Below, one piece after another: positions 33,678 through 41,497 of a stretch of DNA of 64,000 nt. The notes beneath the pieces are model-generated. The model had not been told where the DNA came from, made no database searches, and saw only the letters and a list, made by a program, of their open reading frames with translations. A program made the translations under genes and the position numbers. The stretch's first letter is position 1; every line of letters begins with the position of its first letter. This stretch comes from JAITVM01 sp031551135 (lineage in GTDB: Bacteria; Bacillota; Clostridia; Lachnospirales; JAITVM01): NCBI GenBank assembly GCA_031551135.1, contig JAVBOA010000009.1:62001-126000 (forward strand), read 5' to 3'.

Positions 33678-33721
33678 TTAAGTAAAAGTTATTGACTAAT
33701 CAATGCAACAGAGGTGGTTGT

Positions 33722-34954
33722 GTGTATATAAAACGTCATATAGAAGAATCACTTATAAGAGTTTCAAAAATGTTTGGTGCTGTATTGGTCACTGGTTCAC
33801 ACGGGGTTGGAAAGACGACACTTATAAAAGAAATTGCTGAAGGGATTGCCTATGTTAATCTTTACGATCCCATGCTTTTGCTATCTGCTGTTGAGGAAAG
33901 CGGTACTTTTTTCAAAGATAATCCGCCGCCTGTTTTTGTGGATGAGATACAATATGCTCCAAATCTATTTCCTTACATAAAAATGCTTATAGATAAGGAA
34001 AAGAAAAAGGGACAATTTTATCTTTCGGGTTCGCAACAATTTCAAATGATGAAAAATGTGAGCGAGTCTTTGGCGGGACGCATAGGAATATTGAATTTAC
34101 TTGGTTTGTCACTTAGAGAAATAAGCGAAGTGAATTTCAATAAGCCGTTTTTGCCGACCGATGAGTATTTCGAGGAAAGAAGGCAACATATAAAAGAAAT
34201 TGATTATAAAGATATTTGGAAGATAATACATCGCGGAAGCATGCCGGAACTTGTTGCTAATACGGATTTTGACTGGCAGACATTTTACGCATCTTATACG
34301 AAAACTTATATTGAACGTGATGTACGGGAATTGACACAAGTTGGAGATGAGGTTAAATTTCTGCGGTTTATGACCGTAATTGCCGCATCTACGGGACAGC
34401 TTATTAACCTTGCGTCTGTAGCACGTGATGTGGGAATCAGCCAACCAACAGCGGATAGATGGCTTTCAATATTACAGACATCAAATATTGTTTATCTCTT
34501 GCAGCCATATTTTAATAACATTACCAAAAGAGCTATAAAAACACCGAAGGTTTACTTCCTTGATACAGGATTGGCTGCATATCTCACACGTTGGCTGACT
34601 CCTGAAACATTGCAAAACGGTGCTATGGCCGGTGCATTTTTCGAAACTTTTGTGCTGGCAGAGATACTGAAAAGTTACTACAACGCCGGAATTTTAGAAC
34701 CGCCTATTTATTTTTATAGAGACAAAGAGCAAAATGAAATAGATATTTTGATTGCCGACAACGGAAAACTACACCCGATTGAAATTAAAAAACATGCTGA
34801 CCCAAACAAAGACGATATTTCGGCTTTTGATTTGTTAGATATGTTAGATAAGATTGCAGGTTCAGAAAGAGGTTCAGGAGCTGTGATTTGTACGTATGAT
34901 AATTTAGTAACTTTAAAGGGGAAAGATAAGGTCGTACCGCTCAAGTTTTTGTGA
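33722..34954 (+). CDS. AAA_14/DUF4143 ATPase 2
   Basis: A 410-residue protein starting at GTG 33722 after GAGGTGG. Walker A TGSHGVGKTTLIKE, Walker B PPVFVDEIQYAP, FYLSGSQQFQMMKNVSESLAGR, a winged-helix segment (SVARDVGISQPTADRWLSIL) and a DUF4143 end with EIDILIADNGKLHPIEIKK. It is a distant relative of the preceding gene, and the tandem arrangement suggests the two act together or recognise different partners. Confidence 0.85.
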   Translation: MYIKRHIEESLIRVSKMFGAVLVTGSHGVGKTTLIKEIAEGIAYVNLYDPMLLLSAVEESGTFFKDNPPPVFVDEIQYAPNLFPYIKMLIDKEKKKGQFYLSGSQQFQMMKNVSESLAGRIGILNLLGLSLREISEVNFNKPFLPTDEYFEERRQHIKEIDYKDIWKIIHRGSMPELVANTDFDWQTFYASYTKTYIERDVRELTQVGDEVKFLRFMTVIAASTGQLINLASVARDVGISQPTADRWLSILQTSNIVYLLQPYFNNITKRAIKTPKVYFLDTGLAAYLTRWLTPETLQNGAMAGAFFETFVLAEILKSYYNAGILEPPIYFYRDKEQNEIDILIADNGKLHPIEIKKHADPNKDDISAFDLLDMLDKIAGSERGSGAVICTYDNLVTLKGKDKVVPLKFL

Positions 34955-35035
34955 TGTTAATAATAAGAAATATTGTTTAGATTTTTATATTATGTAAATA
35001 ATTATTATTAATAGATATTTAAGGTGGTGTAGCTT

Positions 35036-35197
35036 ATTTTTGAAATCAATGTAGTTCGGTATATTAACGGAAATGAAGTTGATGAGAGCGAATTAAAAAA
35101 AGTAGATATTAATAATTCAATAGTTACTGATATAATATCGAGGATAAAAAGTAGGATAAACGAGGAAGAGGCAGTAGAACAGTCAGCGAATAATTAA
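35036..35197 (+). CDS. Small protein with probable non-ATG start
   Basis: An open frame of 53 residues, FEINVVRYINGNEVDESELK and onward to EEEAVEQSANN. AAGGTGGTG (35021-35029) lies about 7 bases before an ATT codon at 35036; upstream in this frame there is a stop, and no ATG, GTG or TTG is available at the right distance. The sequence looks like a real acidic small protein. Function unknown; located before the terminator at 35227. Confidence 0.45.
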   Translation: MFEINVVRYINGNEVDESELKKVDINNSIVTDIISRIKSRINEEEAVEQSANN

Positions 35198-35226
35198 TAA
35201 TGATGAATTAACAGTCAGATGAATTA

Positions 35227-35279
35227 ACTGCCGTTTGTAAAGATTAATAGAAAATTTATTCAAACGGCAGTGTTTTTTC
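35227..35279 (+). terminator. Intrinsic terminator
   Basis: ACTGCCGTTTG (35227-35237) and CAAACGGCAGT (35261-35271) form a perfect 11-bp stem, followed by GTTTTTT. It ends the transcript that carries the DUF4143 genes and the small protein. Confidence 0.85.
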
Positions 35280-35343
35280 TAAATCAGATTTGTGGACATA
35301 AGCAGTATTGAGAGATTTTCGACTTTATTTTTGTAGATTCTTA

Positions 35344-35352
35344 TGCTATAAT
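35344..35352 (+). promoter_or_regulatory. Extended -10 promoter of the secreted-protein gene
   Basis: TGCTATAAT with TG one base before TATAAT (35347-35352). No good -35 at standard spacing, as expected of an extended -10 promoter. The gene starts 70 bases downstream. Confidence 0.55.
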
Positions 35353-35421
35353 TCAAGCAAAGCTCACCTTATGTTATAACATGAAAAGTAACTAATAATT
35401 ATAAATTATGGAGGCTTGTTT

Positions 35422-35883
35422 ATGAAAAAAAACATATATTTGCTTATTGCTTGTCTAATGCTATCGTTTCCTTTTAATTCTGCCATATTTGCTGCTGATA
35501 ATAAGACACCAAATGTTAAAACAGCTAATATTGGTACTAAAACTGACACTAATAATAAAGATACTAAAATTATAATTACTCCAAGTTATCAATATTCGAG
35601 CTATTATGTGAATGGCATATCAAGGTTTCCATCATCTATAGCTTTAAATACTACTGATAAATATGGAAAAGCTTATTTTTCAAATAAAGGTTCAAAACCG
35701 GTTACATTAAGGGTAGATGGGCAACCGGATAAGATTATTCAACCCGGTGCAAGTGATGGTGTAACTTGGACTTATACCGGAATTCTTTCTAGAACTTATC
35801 AAATTGAATTATCTGAAACAAATATTGGCATAACGGGTTATTATTCATTGGCCAAATCGGATAAACCATTTGTATCAAAGTGA
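35422..35883 (+). CDS. Secreted protein of unknown function
   Basis: A 153-residue protein starting at ATG 35422 (an ATG at 35416 is possible) after GGAGGC. It has a Sec signal peptide (KKNIYLLIACLMLSFPFNSAIFAA), a Thr/Asn/Lys-rich linker and a beta-rich C-terminal domain (KAYFSNKGSKPVTLRVDG ... VTWTYTGILSRTYQIEL) like small beta-sandwich domains. It has no anchor. A lysogenic-conversion gene with its own promoter is plausible. Confidence 0.7.
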   Translation: MKKNIYLLIACLMLSFPFNSAIFAADNKTPNVKTANIGTKTDTNNKDTKIIITPSYQYSSYYVNGISRFPSSIALNTTDKYGKAYFSNKGSKPVTLRVDGQPDKIIQPGASDGVTWTYTGILSRTYQIELSETNIGITGYYSLAKSDKPFVSK

Positions 35884-35996
35884 TATATTTTTTTATGAAA
35901 TGTTTGAAAATTAGTGCCGCTTGTGATAATTGGAATTGCGCCTTGATTTTCTGGTAACAATGCCTTGATATAACTCTGGATTGGCAATTTCTTATA

Positions 35997-36034
35997 TGCT
36001 ATAATTAAGACCTGAAATATGGTCTTATTTTTTT
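35997..36034 (+). promoter_or_regulatory. Recombinase promoter with immediate terminator-like hairpin
   Basis: Extended -10 TGCTATAAT (TG 35997-35998; TATAAT 36000-36005) is followed at once by TAAGACC (36006-36012) / GGTCTTA (36021-36027) and a T7 run (36028-36034). The recombinase ribosome site comes at about 36050. Transcripts from this promoter, or from upstream, would meet an intrinsic terminator before the gene. Confidence 0.55.
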
Positions 36035-36052
36035 AAAAATAAAAAACAAGAG

Positions 36053-37426
36053 GTGGTTTCTATTAAAAAAGCTGCTCTTTATATAAGGGTATCCACGGAC
36101 GCTCAGGCGGAAGAAGGTTACTCGATTGATGCTCAAAAGGAAATGCTGGCGGCTTATTGTACCTCCAAAGGCATTAAAGAATATGAATATTATATTGACG
36201 GTGGTTTTACCGGAAGTAATATTGAAAGACCGGAAATGCAAAGGCTTGTTGAGGATGTTAAGAAAAATAAAATCGACGCAGTTGTCGTTTACAAACTTGA
36301 CAGACTTTCGAGAAGCCAAAAGGATACACTATATTTAATCGAAGATGTATTTAACATGCATAAAGCTGAGTTTGTTTCGCTGAACGAAAGTTTGGATACT
36401 TCAACACCGATGGGACGCGCGATGCTTGGAATCATGTCTGCTTTCGCTCAATTGGAAAGAGAGACAATACGGGAAAGAACTCGAATGGGAATGAAAGAAA
36501 GAGTAAAATCCGGATTATGGATGGGCGGTGGCAGAATTCCGTTTGGATATGACTATGACAGAAACCTCGGAATCTTAGTAAAAAACGAAGATTCGAAAAC
36601 TGTCGAAACAATTTATGAGCTTTATTTACAAGGTCATTCTGCCCAGAAAATCGCTGATATGGTGGGTTTGAAGTATGATAAGCTGGCAATGCAGATATTG
36701 GCTCGAAAAACTAATACTGGCGTTATTTGCTATAATGGTGTAGAATATAAAGGTAAACATGAACCGCTCGTCAGTCTTGAAACTTATGAAAAAGTTATGG
36801 ACATGATGAAAGAACGCTCTGCCAGAAGAATTACCACATCTGAGCATTTGCTTCAAGGTTTATTGGTTTGCGGTAAATGCGGAGCTAAAATGCATTACAA
36901 AAAATGGGGTAAAAACGGCTATAAAGTTTGTTGTTATTCTCAGCAGACTAGCAAGAAACATTTAATCAAAGACCCGAATTGCGATAACTTGAGGCTTTGG
37001 GCTGACGAAATCGAAGATATAGTTATTAAAGATATATTGTCTATGTCTTGGGAGAAAATGTTGAGCCAAGAATCGCCTGAAGTTGAGATCGCCTCACCGG
37101 TACAGCTGATAGAACAGCAACACGTTGCTTTAACCGCTAAAATTAAGAAGTTATATAATTTATACGCTTCCAGTAGTGATGAGATTTTACTGGAAACAAT
37201 AGAGGAAAATAAAAAAGAACTTGAGAGACTTAAGAAAATGCTGGACTCTGAAAAAAATCGGAGCTCGGTAACAAATAAGTTTGATGAAAAGCAGAATATG
37301 TTAAAAGATATTAATGTGCTTTGGTATCACATGACTTTTAATGAAAGGCAAAATGTTGTCAGGAATCTAATCGAGAAAGTCGTAGTAAATGGGCAAAACC
37401 TTGATGTCCACTATAATTTATTTTAG
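36053..37426 (+). CDS. Large serine recombinase of the element
   Basis: A 457-residue protein with the resolvase domain first (AALYIRVSTDAQAEEGYSI, nucleophile Ser about residue 14; YKLDRLSRSQKDT; GRAMLGIMSAFAQLERETI), then the recombinase domain (RIPFGYDYD), a zinc ribbon (CGKCGAKMHYKKW ... CC) and a C-terminal coiled coil with NERQNVVRNLIEKVVV. It is an SpoIVCA/CisA-type enzyme. The start is GTG 36053, or ATT 36062 after GAGGTGG. Its stop is 35 bp from the sigG junction, the usual place for the recombinase of an integrated element, so it is the likely integrase and excisionase. Confidence 0.95.
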   Translation: MVSIKKAALYIRVSTDAQAEEGYSIDAQKEMLAAYCTSKGIKEYEYYIDGGFTGSNIERPEMQRLVEDVKKNKIDAVVVYKLDRLSRSQKDTLYLIEDVFNMHKAEFVSLNESLDTSTPMGRAMLGIMSAFAQLERETIRERTRMGMKERVKSGLWMGGGRIPFGYDYDRNLGILVKNEDSKTVETIYELYLQGHSAQKIADMVGLKYDKLAMQILARKTNTGVICYNGVEYKGKHEPLVSLETYEKVMDMMKERSARRITTSEHLLQGLLVCGKCGAKMHYKKWGKNGYKVCCYSQQTSKKHLIKDPNCDNLRLWADEIEDIVIKDILSMSWEKMLSQESPEVEIASPVQLIEQQHVALTAKIKKLYNLYASSSDEILLETIEENKKELERLKKMLDSEKNRSSVTNKFDEKQNMLKDINVLWYHMTFNERQNVVRNLIEKVVVNGQNLDVHYNLF

Positions 37427-37449
37427 TATACTTATTTTTTCGACTGGGT

Positions 37450-37464
37450 ATATTCCTGCCAATG
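37450..37464 (+). other. Right attachment junction in sigG
   Basis: Homology to SigG begins at CCAATGATTATC (Pro-Met-Ile-Ile); upstream in the same frame the residues (FRLGIFL) no longer match the expected FSTYAV. The crossover core must therefore lie at or just before 37456-37461 (CTGCCA). The left junction is outside the window. Confidence 0.75.
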
Positions 37465-37950
37465 ATTATCGGTGAAATACGCCGCTATTTACGTGATAAT
37501 AATTCGATTCGCGTCAGCAGATCACTTAGAGATACTGCATACAAAGCCTTACAAGTAAAAGAAAGCCTAACAAACAAAAACTCAAAAGAGCCGACAATAG
37601 AAGAAATTGCGAAAGAGCTGGACATTTCTAAAGAAGATATAATTTTTGCGTTGGATGCGATTCAGGATCCGATTTCATTGTTTGAGCCTGTTTACAACGA
37701 CGGCTCTGATGCAATTTTTGTGATGGATCAGGTTAGCGATGAAAAGAATTCCGATGCAAATTGGCTGGAAAATTTATCATTGAGTGAAGCGCTTAAACGT
37801 TTGAATGAACGTGAAAAACACATTTTGAAATTGAGATTTTTCGAAGGAAAAACTCAAATGGAGGTCGCCGACGAAATCGGAATAAGTCAGGCGCAAGTTT
37901 CGCGCTTGGAAAAATCGGCATTAAAGAATATGAAAAAGTTTATCAACTAA
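37462..37950 (+). pseudogene. sigG: 3' part of the sporulation sigma factor sigG
   Basis: The 162 codons match the C-terminal two thirds of SigG: MIIGEIRRYLRDNNSIRVSRS (end of region 2 and region 3), FALDAIQDPISLFEPVYNDG (SigG-specific), region 4 ending with the helix-turn-helix KTQMEVADEIGISQAQVSRLEKSAL. Regions 1-2 with the promoter -10 recognition helix (about 95 residues) are missing, and no ribosome site precedes the ATG. The gene is split by the element, and the 5' part lies outside the window. Excision would restore it. SigG directs late forespore transcription. Confidence 0.93.
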
Positions 37951-38063
37951 TACTATTTTCATTTTGATAAGTAGAAAAAAACTTTTCACAGCGGAGTGTT
38001 TCGCGCAATGTTTCTAGCGCGAAATGAAATATTTTTTTCTATCCTTTATATTGAAAATAGTAT
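37950..38063. mobile_element. Miniature element copy 1, 114 bp
   Basis: The terminal repeats ATACTATTTTCA ... TGAAAATAGTAT bracket a segment with a GCGCGAAA/TTTCGCGC-type central hairpin. It inserts exactly at the TAA of sigG, with TA as probable target. Same family as 60356, 62112 and 63738. Confidence 0.88.
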
Positions 38064-38077
38064 AAAAATAAATAAAC

Positions 38078-38124
38078 GAACACAGTCAATATCTTAAAAA
38101 GTATATAAACTGTGTTCTTTTTTT
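38078..38124 (+). terminator. Terminator of sigG
   Basis: GAACACAGT (38078-38086) and ACTGTGTTC (38109-38117), perfect 9-bp stem, then T7. The miniature element separates it from the sigG stop. Confidence 0.85.
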
Positions 38125-38132
38125 ATAAAAAA

Positions 38133-39101
38133 CTATTCGAATTTTTCTTTAAGCTTTTTAAGAAAATTTCGCAAAAGCTCATAAAAAATACCAATAACGA
38201 AAATTATCCATGCGACGTTCCATAAATTAAATGCGTAACCCGCGATGAAATAAATAAATATAAGACTTATCCAAAAAACAGCTTTGGACATGACTTTTAT
38301 TTTTCTTGTTAGAGATTTTTGATATTTCCTTAAATCCAAATCGCCGTCTTTTTTTAGCGGATTAATCTGACGCAAATCTATGTTTTCGTTTAAAACATCA
38401 AGTTCTTTTTTGGAAAAATAGATTTCTACAGAACATTCAATTATTGCGGCAAGAATAAAAATGAGCCAAGTCCAAGACAATTCGGAAAAGCTTCTTGATA
38501 ATGACCTGTAACCGAGAATATAGCTGAGACTAAAATAAATTATCGAAGCCCCAAACCATAAAACGGCAGAAAATGCCAGATGTAATTCTCTTGTGCGCTT
38601 TTTGCTCTTTTTAATGATTTCGAATGGAGCGCTGTGCAAAACTACACTTGCCTTGTCTCTATATGCATCTTTAACAATAGACTTTTTTCTGGAAAGGCTC
38701 TGAATGAATTTGTCTATACTGTCTTTATCATTGATGACCTCAGAAAGCGCTTTTTCCTTGTCCAATCCCTCTGAAATAAGCGATTCATATTTTGCGTTTA
38801 GGCTTGCGATCAGCTCATCTTTTAGATTTAATATTTTACTGTTATGCGCTGTATTTTCAAAAAAATTGTTTGCAAAATTGACAATTTCACTGTTCAATTC
38901 TGATCCCTCCGAATCTTCCGATATTAATAAAATTTCTGTATGTGTTTCATCTAGCCAAACAGCTTTCTTTTTATTAACCAATTGTTTTGCTCGTCTTGGG
39001 AAAGTGTTGCCAATCTTAACTCTGTTTTCATCCCAAACAACAATTTGTTGATTCAAATTACTCACCCCAAAAACATTTTTGATTATTTTATGGAAATACA
39101 T
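38133..39101 (-). CDS. HAAS-like membrane protein of unknown function
   Basis: A 322-residue protein. The N terminus (QIVVWDENRVKIGNTFPRRAKQLVNKKKAVWLDE) resembles an RRXRR-type segment; then a HAAS/permease-prefix-like helical bundle (LKDELIASLNAKYESLISEGLDKEKALSEVI); then four hydrophobic segments (about residues 175-315). HAAS domains occur in PadR-linked membrane regulators. The start is uncertain: ATG 39101 or GTG 39065 (VSNLNQQ), neither with a clear ribosome site. Confidence 0.65.
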   Translation of the reverse strand: MYFHKIIKNVFGVSNLNQQIVVWDENRVKIGNTFPRRAKQLVNKKKAVWLDETHTEILLISEDSEGSELNSEIVNFANNFFENTAHNSKILNLKDELIASLNAKYESLISEGLDKEKALSEVINDKDSIDKFIQSLSRKKSIVKDAYRDKASVVLHSAPFEIIKKSKKRTRELHLAFSAVLWFGASIIYFSLSYILGYRSLSRSFSELSWTWLIFILAAIIECSVEIYFSKKELDVLNENIDLRQINPLKKDGDLDLRKYQKSLTRKIKVMSKAVFWISLIFIYFIAGYAFNLWNVAWIIFVIGIFYELLRNFLKKLKEKFE

Positions 39102-39198
39102 CAGCGGTTTTTTATTATGGGTGCCATCCCCTGTATTGCTGCAAAATAATCTATATAAATTATAGCATAGTCAAGCCGCCGTTGGCGATAAAAAGGCA

Positions 39199-39237
39199 AA
39201 ATAAAAGCGCATGAATTTATATAAATTCACACGCTTG
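39199..39237 (-). terminator. Terminator of the aldolase gene
   Basis: Read leftward: AAGCG, then TGAATTTA paired with TAAATTCA, then CGCTT and TTATTTT. The stem is nearly perfect. It ends 12 bp after the aldolase stop. Confidence 0.8.
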
Positions 39238-39248
39238 AAAGGCATTAA

Positions 39249-40196
39249 TTAATTATTTGAATCTTTACATCCCAAAACATTATCGATTTTATTTTCAACC
39301 AATTTTTCAATAAAGTTTCTGGCTTCTGTCAAATATCCGCGAGGGTCAAAACCTTCCGGCTTATCTGCGAAAGCTTTGCGGATAGCGGCTGTCATAGCCA
39401 AACGGATATCGGTATCCATATTTATTTTGCAAACGCCAAGGGTTGTTGCGCGTCTGAGCATTTCTGTCGGGATTCCCGATGCGCCTTTTAAATTTCCGCC
39501 GAATTTATTACATAATTCAATCATCTCAGGGTCAACCGAGGAAGCACCGTGCAATACAATCGGAAAGTTATTGAATCCTGCTTCGGCTAATTTTTTTGTA
39601 ATAACAGTTAATCTATCAAAATCCAATTTTGCTTCGCCTTTAAATTTATAAGCACCGTGGCTTGTACCGATTGCTATCGCTAAAGAGTCGATACCGGTTC
39701 TGGAAACAAAATCAACTGCTTGGTCAGGGTCAGTAAAAGTTGCGTTTTCTTCGGCAACATTCACGTCGTCTTCTATGCCTGCCAATTGACCTAATTCAGC
39801 TTCTACGACTACGCCTTTGTCGTGCGCATATTCTACAACATCTTTTGTTAATTTAACGTTTGTTTCATAATCATGATGCGAACCATCAAACATTACAGAT
39901 GTAAAACCATGGCTGATAACTGTTTTTACAGATTCGATATCAGGGCCGTGGTCAAGATGTAATGCAATGTCAATACCGGTTTCCATAATAGCGGCGTCAA
40001 CCATCGCTTTTAAATAATAAGGATTTGCATATTTTAATGCGCCGGTAGAAACTTGTAAAATTACCGATGAGTTTCGGGATTTGCAGGCGCGGGTTACTCC
40101 TTGAATAATTTCCATATTGTTAATATTAAAAGCACCGATAGCATATTTATTTTCATATGCCTTTTTGAACATTTCTTTTGTTGTTACTAAAGCCAT
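39249..40196 (-). CDS. fba: Class II fructose-bisphosphate aldolase
   Basis: A 315-residue protein, start ATG 40196 after GGGAG. It shows the class II zinc aldolase motifs: ALHLDHGPD (zinc His and catalytic Asp), VEAELGQLAGIED (Glu ligand), AIGTSHGAYK (zinc His), IVLHGASS (zinc His and phosphate loop) and KINMDTDIR (substrate NxDTD). It cleaves fructose-1,6-bisphosphate to DHAP and glyceraldehyde-3-phosphate in glycolysis. Monocistronic with its own promoter and terminator. Confidence 0.96.
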   Translation of the reverse strand: MALVTTKEMFKKAYENKYAIGAFNINNMEIIQGVTRACKSRNSSVILQVSTGALKYANPYYLKAMVDAAIMETGIDIALHLDHGPDIESVKTVISHGFTSVMFDGSHHDYETNVKLTKDVVEYAHDKGVVVEAELGQLAGIEDDVNVAEENATFTDPDQAVDFVSRTGIDSLAIAIGTSHGAYKFKGEAKLDFDRLTVITKKLAEAGFNNFPIVLHGASSVDPEMIELCNKFGGNLKGASGIPTEMLRRATTLGVCKINMDTDIRLAMTAAIRKAFADKPEGFDPRGYLTEARNFIEKLVENKIDNVLGCKDSNN

Positions 40197-40245
40197 TTTA
40201 AATTCTCCCTTCAAAAGCCAAAATTGAAAAAATAGATTTACAATT

Positions 40246-40274
40246 ATTATAATCTGTTGTATTATAATTTACAA
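40246..40274 (-). promoter_or_regulatory. Promoter of the aldolase gene
   Basis: Read leftward: TTGTAA (40274-40269), 17-bp spacer and TATAAT (40251-40246), 50 bases before the ATG. Confidence 0.75.
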
Positions 40275-40607
40275 TAATATTATAAATATTACACATTTTC
40301 ATCTATTTGTTAAAAAATATCTTGTATCTGAAATATCTTTGAGTATATTTTATTAAAAAATTTTTTTAAGTTATTTGTAACAAAAAAACTATATTAAAAT
40401 AATATATTAAAGAAAAGATTTTTTTGACGATATAAATATACGAAAAATATCCTACTCTACAAAAGCAAATTAAAACATATGAAAATTACTTTATCTTAAA
40501 ACTTCCAAAAATACTTATTACTTAAAAATTATTCAAAAACTACGGTCTTGCTTTACATATATTTCTGTAGCGAAGCCTGTATAATATACAATGAAGAAGG
40601 TGTTTTA
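40275..40607. other. AT-rich intergenic region
   Basis: Divergent spacer between the aldolase and lspA. Apart from the aldolase promoter on its left edge and TATAAT at 40580-40585, probably the -10 of lspA, I see no gene or clear structure. Confidence 0.5.
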
Positions 40608-41054
40608 TTGCTATATATTTCAATAATAGCTTTAGTGTTTATTTTTGACCGTGTTACCAAATCATACATTAATAAAAACTATAAAATCGGTCAAACTAAA
40701 GAGATAGTAAAAGATAAAATTTATTTGTACCATTTAGAAAACGAAGGAGCGGCATATGGACTTTTGGCTGATAAACCAAGAATTCTAAAGCTTTTAAGTT
40801 TTTCTTCTATAATAATGCTGAGTATTTATGCTTTCAATATTTTTAAAGAAAATAGTTGCAAGGCCGAAAAATCTTTTACAGCAATGATTATAGGCGGTGC
40901 TATCGGCAATTTATACGATAGATTCAGAAATAAATCAGTTACTGATTTTATGTATGTAAAATATAAAAAAGCTCCCGTTTTTAATATTGCGGATGTGTTT
41001 ATCTTCATCGGCTCGATTGGAACTTTCATTTTATCCTTGAGAAAAGGAAAATAA
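40608..41054 (+). CDS. lspA: Lipoprotein signal peptidase II
   Basis: A 148-residue membrane protein; start TTG 40608 is preferred, 7 bases after GAAGAAGG. Four hydrophobic segments with the family motifs FDRVTK, NEGAAYG, GGAIGNLYDRFRNKSVTDF and FNIADVFIFIG; the two catalytic Asp residues lie in the last two. It removes signal peptides from prolipoproteins in the membrane; the binding proteins at 41498 and 51627 are natural substrates. Confidence 0.95.
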   Translation: MLYISIIALVFIFDRVTKSYINKNYKIGQTKEIVKDKIYLYHLENEGAAYGLLADKPRILKLLSFSSIIMLSIYAFNIFKENSCKAEKSFTAMIIGGAIGNLYDRFRNKSVTDFMYVKYKKAPVFNIADVFIFIGSIGTFILSLRKGK

Positions 41055-41118
41055 TGCTTTAGTAAATTTACATATAATATTGAAAAAATATTTATTTTAT
41101 TATATAATAATTAAATAA

Positions 41119-41285
41119 ATTCCTGGAGTGTTCGCTAGCCTATTATTTTGAACCTACATTATTTTTATGGGAATCTAATGCCGGTAAACATGTCAAGCCT
41201 CTATAAGTGGAAGACAGACGTACCGATCGCGATGCCCACCTAGCTTTGGCTAGGTGTCAAAATATAGGAACGGCATGCTGGGAAG
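41119..41285 (+). ncRNA. ssrS: 6S RNA
   Basis: The closing stem pairs TTCCTGGAGTGTT (from 41120) with GGCATGCTGGGAA (to 41284), including wobble pairs. It is followed by the TTCGCTAGCC segment; the distal arm contains GTGGAAGACAGACGTACC and GATGCCCACC-TAGCTTTGGCTA-GGTGTC, as in Firmicutes 6S RNA. The large central bubble mimics an open promoter and binds sigma-A RNA polymerase. It lies between lspA and the pot operon and is followed by a terminator. Confidence 0.82.
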
Positions 41286-41290
41286 CTAAT

Positions 41291-41320
41291 AAAATCAGGA
41301 GACGTAAAGTCTCCTATTTT
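41291..41320 (+). terminator. Terminator of 6S RNA
   Basis: AAAAT-C-AGGAGAC (41291-41303), loop GTAAA, GTCTCCT-ATTTT (41309-41320). Confidence 0.75.
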
Positions 41321-41421
41321 AATGTGAGTTCGACGAAGTCGAACAAAATGCGTAAGCAGCTTAAATCGCGCAGCGGTTTTCACATTATGAGTACTTTTTC
41401 ATGTGCTTTTGTATGAAAAAG
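41321..41421 (+). other. Run of perfect hairpins after 6S RNA
   Basis: GTTCGAC-GAA-GTCGAAC (41328-41344), enclosed by AATGTGA (41321-) and TCACATT (about 41380-41387); then CTTTTTCAT (41394-41402) / ATGAAAAAG (41413-41421). No open frame with a ribosome site covers it. It may be a second structured RNA or decayed repeat elements. Confidence 0.4.
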
Positions 41422-41461
41422 AACGAATATACTCTTATCTTTGATGAGTAGCATTTAAAAT

Positions 41462-41492
41462 CAAAAAAACAGCACAAATGTGCTGTTTTTTT
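41462..41492. terminator. Bidirectional terminator at the end of the pot operon
   Basis: AACAGCACA-AA-TGTGCTGTT with A-rich sequence on the left and T8 on the right. It serves the leftward potD gene (stop at 41498) and any rightward transcript. Confidence 0.85.
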
Positions 41493-41497
41493 TAGTA

